64,000 bases of DNA from Dyella jiangningensis (lineage in GTDB: Bacteria > Pseudomonadota > Gammaproteobacteria > Xanthomonadales > Rhodanobacteraceae), in contig NZ_NFZS01000001.1 of NCBI RefSeq assembly GCF_003264855.1, positions 2,356,001 to 2,420,000 on the forward strand. Direction: 5' to 3'. Below, one piece after another: positions 60,601 through 64,000 of this stretch (positions within the stretch are counted from its first letter, which is position 1; each line of letters starts with the position of its first letter). A program made the translations under genes and the position numbers. The notes under the pieces are model-generated. The model searched no databases and was not told the DNA's origin. It saw nothing but the letters and a program-made list of their open reading frames with translations.

Positions 60601-61614
60601 TCAGGCGACGACGCTGGATTCCCGGACCACCAGGTGCGCGGGAAGACAGATACTCTGCACCGGCTTGCCTTCGATCAGCGCGATCAATGCCTCCACCAGC
60701 AGGCGCCCGGCGCGCCGGGTGTCCTGCGCCACAGTGGTCAGCGACGGACTGACGTTGGCCGCCATGGCGATATCGTCGAAACCGGCGACCGCCACCTGCT
60801 CGGGCACCTTCAGGCCACGCTCGGCCAGCGCGCGCATGGCGCCGATGGCGATCAGATCGCTGGCTCCAAAGACGGCGTCGAATGTCAGCCCGCGATCCAG
60901 CAACTCAAGCACCGCGTCATGCCCGGATTGCTGGCTGGTCACCGCATCGATCCGCAGCGCCGGATCGACCTCGATACCCGCTGCTCGCAAGGCCGCCTGA
61001 TAACCGCGATAGCGTTCCATCACTTCCGGCGAGTGCTCCGGCGCGCCAATGAAGGCCACGCGACGGCGGCCCTGCGCCACCAGGTGCTCGGTCACCATGC
61101 GGCCACCGAGCTGGTTGTCGCTGCCGATCGTGATTCCGGGCTGGTCCAGCAACAGTGATCCCCAGCGCACGAATCGCGTCCCCGATTGCACCAGGGCGTC
61201 GAGCTTGCTGCGGTAGGCCACGAAATCGCCGTACCCGAGAAGAATCAGCCCATCCGCCTTGTGGCTGCCGGTGTATTCCGCATGCCAGTTCCGCGACATC
61301 TGCTGGAAGGACACCAGCAGATCGTAGCCACGCTCGGAGCAGACGCGGGCGATCCAACCCTGCATCGACATGAAGAAGGGGTTGATGTTCGACTCGTCCG
61401 GCGTGGGGTCCTCGAAGAACAGCAAGGCCAGCGTGCGCGTCTGCTGCGAGCGCAGGTTGGAGGCGTTCTTGTCGACGGTGTAGTCGAGCCGGCGCGCAAT
61501 CTCCCGAACGCGCTCACGGGTCTTCTCATTGACCATCGGGTCACCGCGAAGCGCGCGCGAAACCGTGGACTGCGAAACCCCGGCCAGCTGAGCGATATCC
61601 AGAGAAGTTGCCAT
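60601..61614 (-). CDS. LacI-family transcriptional repressor of the alpha-glucoside cluster
   Basis: 337 residues from ATG 61614. N-terminal helix-turn-helix MATSLDIAQLAGVSQSTVSRALRGDPMVNEKTRERVREIARRLDYTVDKNASNLR is the LacI type, including the hinge helix. The ligand-binding domain is standard (GSDNQLGGRMVTEHLVAQGRRRVAFIGAP, FDAVFGASDLIAIGAMRALAERGLKVPEQVAVAGFDDIAMA). SalR/CebR-like relatives answer to alpha-glucosides such as maltose or sucrose. Its likely operators are the ACGTAT palindromes upstream of the transporter, glucosidase and receptor genes. The start region reads CACACGTATGG, a partial match, so weak autoregulation is possible. Confidence 0.92.
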   Translation of the reverse strand: MATSLDIAQLAGVSQSTVSRALRGDPMVNEKTRERVREIARRLDYTVDKNASNLRSQQTRTLALLFFEDPTPDESNINPFFMSMQGWIARVCSERGYDLLVSFQQMSRNWHAEYTGSHKADGLILLGYGDFVAYRSKLDALVQSGTRFVRWGSLLLDQPGITIGSDNQLGGRMVTEHLVAQGRRRVAFIGAPEHSPEVMERYRGYQAALRAAGIEVDPALRIDAVTSQQSGHDAVLELLDRGLTFDAVFGASDLIAIGAMRALAERGLKVPEQVAVAGFDDIAMAANVSPSLTTVAQDTRRAGRLLVEALIALIEGKPVQSICLPAHLVVRESSVVA

Positions 61615-61981
61615 ACGTGTGCTCCCCGCCCCGGCCACCTGCCGGACCCTGCTCGAACGAGTGTAGGGGCCAACCGGCAGGCACGGTAGACGCTATGCAA
61701 CATCTTCGGCCTGCCGGCGCGGGAGGTGTTTTCTGGCGGAACCGGTGACATTCCGCCGCCCCGCGCTTTCGACAAGAACCAACTGCCTTCCGTCGATGCG
61801 TTCTGGTCACTCGGCAGGTACGACCTAGAAGGCGTCCAGGTCGCCGCCCCGTTCGACCGTCATGCCGTTGGCGACCGCGTTCGCCTGGGCCACAACAGCG
61901 ATGGATTTCTGGACAGCCGAGTCGGCCTGCGATCTGCCGGGCGTACTGAAGAGAGTGCTCAAGCAGGGGTGACGCCACTCA
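61615..61981. other. intergenic region, no firm gene
   Basis: 367 bp between two leftward genes. A minus-strand reading ending at 61825 gives a coherent short peptide (QKSIAVVAQANAVANGMTVE) without a usable start, so it is not called. Otherwise it is the LacI promoter and the 3' flank of the GH20 gene. Confidence 0.4.
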
Positions 61982-63559
61982 TCAGAGCGGCGCATGCTTG
62001 AACAGCGATACGCCGGGGCCGTATTGCAGCGATTCGATGCTTTGGCGCAGCACGGGGTACTCCACTCGCTTGCCTGTCTCGTCTTTCGCTTCGCCGCACC
62101 AGAACAGCTGGCCGGCTGCCGGGATGGCATCCTTCAGCAGCGCGTTCACGGTGGTCGCGTAGTCGTAGTCCATCGTTCCCTTGTCGTTCCATACGGCGAT
62201 CTGCCCACCGACCGGCCCAGTGGACGCGTGACGTTCGGCTGGCAGGCGCTTGCTCCACCCCTCGTACAACGCGTCGCCGCGCAAGCCAGCCGGATTGAAA
62301 TAGGAAGGTCCGAACGGGACGACATACCAGTCGCCGAACGATTCGACCCAGGTGAATCCGCGATCGCTCCAGTTGGTCTTCGCCTCGTCACCCCAGTTGA
62401 TCCAGCGCTGGATCACGAAGGACTTGTCCAGCCGACTCGCCATGTCGGCACTGCCCCATATCTCGACCCGCTTGCCGCGTTGTTGCAGGAAGCGCCCTAG
62501 CTTGTTGAGATAGTCGATCTGGTCGTTGACGCTGACCTTGCCGCCATTGACGTTGACTTCGTCGCCGCCGATGTGGACCACATCGGAACGGAACCAGGGC
62601 AGGAACTCGGCAAAAACCGACTCCACGTATGCCAGCGTGTGCGGGTTGGCGGGGTCGAGCGTGCCTCCCGCCGGCGAGTCTTCGGCATAGGCGAGGTCCG
62701 GCCGTGCCAGCACGAAGGCCCCTGCATGGCCAGGCGTATCGATCTCCGGAACGATCGTCACGCCATTGGCGGCCGCGGTGCGTTCCAGCGCCTCCCAATC
62801 CTTGCGCGTGTAATAGCGGCCATCGGTGGATTGCAGCGTCGCAAAGGCAGGGTTGTCGCTCCTCAAGCGAAAATTGCGGCTCAACCATGATTTCTTGTCG
62901 TCGCTGAGCACCTGGTCATTGAGATGGAGGTGCAGCGTATTGAGCTTGTACCAGCCCATGAAGCGAATATAGTCCTGCAGGAACGCGACGTCGGCGAACT
63001 TTCGTCCGACATCCAGCATGACCGAGCGCTCGCGATAGCGCGGAACATCCACGGCGCGTCCCCGGGGTAGCGCGCGGTGCGTTTCGTCCTTGCGGCCATC
63101 CAACACGAGCATCTGCAGCAGGGTGCGTCCGGCGTAGAACATGCCGGCGTCGGCGTTCGCACACAACGTGACGTGGTCATCGATGTCCAGCGTGTAGCCC
63201 TCCCGGCCAATGAGCGGGGAAACGTCTCCGCATGGCGGCAGGCGCATGACGATGTCCCGCGGTCCGGCGAGACCACCGATCGACACGGCCACTTTCACAC
63301 CCGCTACCGACGCGATGTCTTCCGCCAGTCTTGAGGCCATCGGCCCGAGCTCCCTGGCGTGGGAAGGCTCGAGCAGCAGACGCGCATGACGATCCAACGT
63401 CCAACTGCCCGCCTCGCCTTGCCAGCGCTGCAGTGTGGGAATCACCCGTGGCGCCGCATTTGCACCTGCGGGATCCTTCACCGCATCGGCAGCCATGCTC
63501 CGTGATAGAAGCACGGACAAAGCCATGCCCCATGCGATCCAAATCGTGCTTTTCCACAT
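61982..63559 (-). CDS. GH20 beta-N-acetylhexosaminidase, exported
   Basis: 525 residues from ATG 63559 (GGAGG 12 bases upstream; the frame extends to 63721 without a site). Signal peptide to about residue 23 (SRSMAADA). An N-terminal GH20b domain (DIVMRLPPCGDVSPLIGREGYTLDI) is followed by the barrel (VMLDVGRKFADVAFLQDYIRFMGWYKLNTLHLHLND, VPEIDTPGHAG). The catalytic Asp-Glu pair is D333-E334 in VHIGGDEV. It removes terminal GlcNAc or GalNAc from chitin fragments or glycans by substrate-assisted catalysis. Divergent from the GH29 gene, which suggests a glycan-degrading locus like the N-glycan clusters of Xanthomonas. Confidence 0.93.
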   Translation of the reverse strand: MWKSTIWIAWGMALSVLLSRSMAADAVKDPAGANAAPRVIPTLQRWQGEAGSWTLDRHARLLLEPSHARELGPMASRLAEDIASVAGVKVAVSIGGLAGPRDIVMRLPPCGDVSPLIGREGYTLDIDDHVTLCANADAGMFYAGRTLLQMLVLDGRKDETHRALPRGRAVDVPRYRERSVMLDVGRKFADVAFLQDYIRFMGWYKLNTLHLHLNDQVLSDDKKSWLSRNFRLRSDNPAFATLQSTDGRYYTRKDWEALERTAAANGVTIVPEIDTPGHAGAFVLARPDLAYAEDSPAGGTLDPANPHTLAYVESVFAEFLPWFRSDVVHIGGDEVNVNGGKVSVNDQIDYLNKLGRFLQQRGKRVEIWGSADMASRLDKSFVIQRWINWGDEAKTNWSDRGFTWVESFGDWYVVPFGPSYFNPAGLRGDALYEGWSKRLPAERHASTGPVGGQIAVWNDKGTMDYDYATTVNALLKDAIPAAGQLFWCGEAKDETGKRVEYPVLRQSIESLQYGPGVSLFKHAPL

Positions 63560-63780
63560 AAGCGAAGCCAGCCTCCAGGAATGTGTTTTCAAGGCCCCGG
63601 CCGTCCGTGTCGCCACGCATGCGCTGGGCCGCCCGGGCACGACAGATCGGCGGAGAAACATCCGCCGTCGACCGCCTGAAATCATGCCGAACTTCATTGA
63701 CACGATCTCGCCATGTGCCATCTAATGCATCATCGTCGATGGACGTCTTTACGTCCGAATGATGCGACAGAAGGTAAACC
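63560..63780. promoter_or_regulatory. divergent promoter region, GH20 / GH29, with inverted repeat
   Basis: 221 bp shared by the two glycosidase genes. GGACGT-CTTT-ACGTCC (63741-63756) is a perfect inverted repeat 24 bp upstream of the fucosidase ATG. It is a candidate operator or a small hairpin over the ribosome-site region. Confidence 0.4.
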
Positions 63781-64000
63781 ATGAAACGTTTCGCTCGATC
63801 CCTGCTCGGCGCCGCCATTGCGCTCACGCTTCTGCCGACGACATCGACAGCCCAGGCTGCGGCGGACATCAAGCCGTCTGCCCAGCAGGTTCACTGGCAG
63901 GACCTGGAGTTCGGCGTCATCGTGCATTTCGGAACGAACACGTTCCTCGACCGTGAATGGGGCGACGGCACCGCCGACCCCAGGGTTTTCAACCCGGATC
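63781..64000 (+). CDS. GH29 alpha-L-fucosidase, exported (3' truncated by the window)
   Basis: Only the first 73 codons are present. ATG 63781 follows AAGGTAAACC. A signal peptide ([21 protein letters not shown]) is followed by [31 protein letters not shown], the standard opening of GH29 (W-x-x-x-x-F-G-x-x-x-H-F-G). It removes terminal alpha-L-fucose in the periplasm or outside. The catalytic residues lie beyond the window, so activity cannot be judged. Confidence 0.87.
   Translation, partial: MKRFARSLLGAAIALTLLPTTSTAQAAADIKPSAQQVHWQDLEFGVIVHFGTNTFLDREWGDGTADPRVFNPD

Noticed and set aside
61825-61981. Short peptide gene between the LacI and GH20 genes
   Set aside because: The reading is coherent but has no start codon with a ribosome site; it enters the end of the GH20 gene. 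Not enough to call.
1-64000. CRISPR arrays, tRNA or rRNA genes, prophage and complete insertion sequences
   Set aside because: No regularly spaced short repeats with unique spacers, no cloverleaf tails, no transposase or integrase motifs were recognised by eye.

Overview
The window is high-GC chromosomal DNA from a gammaproteobacterium, most probably family Rhodanobacteraceae (Dyella, Luteibacter or Rhodanobacter type). This rests on the Xanthomonas/Caulobacter-type TonB-dependent receptor with a neighbouring SLC45-like sugar transporter, two ESPR-type autotransporters and tightly overlapping (ATGA) operons. No rRNA, tRNA, CRISPR array or intact insertion sequence was seen. The species is an inference.

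Layout. 1-6.5 kb: the 3' end of an unidentified (possibly BNR/VPS10) gene, a PQQ sugar dehydrogenase, an orphan HigA-like regulator, and a DUF969-DUF979-DUF2891 operon (putative 5-oxoproline transport) in which DUF979 carries a one-base frameshift. 6.6-19.9 kb: a giant 4,271-residue autotransporter read leftward behind a small HPt phosphotransfer gene. 20.4-31 kb: a sulfotransferase, then a leftward five-gene operon (coiled-coil protein, OmpA-like transmembrane protein, Rab-like small GTPase, degenerate kinase/receiver protein, LysR regulator), an RcsB-like response regulator whose phospho-acceptor is Glu, and a MalT-like LuxR regulator. 31.5-37.9 kb: a second, 2,140-residue autotransporter read rightward. 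The two autotransporters therefore bracket a signalling block, and RcsAB-box-like sites of nearly the same sequence lie about 100-113 bp upstream of both the HPt/autotransporter operon and the GTPase operon. I think this block is one surface/polarity module and is the most interesting part of the window.

38-47 kb: a Tat-exported Gfo/Idh/MocA oxidoreductase, an orphan immunity-like membrane protein, a GNAT acetyltransferase, and an AraC regulator divergent from two exported DUF1254 proteins and an outer-membrane channel-like protein. 47.4-61.6 kb: an alpha-glucan/alpha-glucoside utilisation locus. It has an MFS transporter translationally linked in sequence to PhyH dioxygenase, alcohol dehydrogenase, esterase and secreted GH13 genes, then an AraC regulator, a secreted esterase, a GH13 alpha-glucosidase, a TonB receptor and a LacI repressor. 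Shared ACGTAT-type palindromes upstream of three of its transcription units look like LacI operators. 62-64 kb: a GH20 hexosaminidase divergent from the start of a GH29 alpha-L-fucosidase, suggesting a host or fungal glycan-degrading locus that continues beyond the window.
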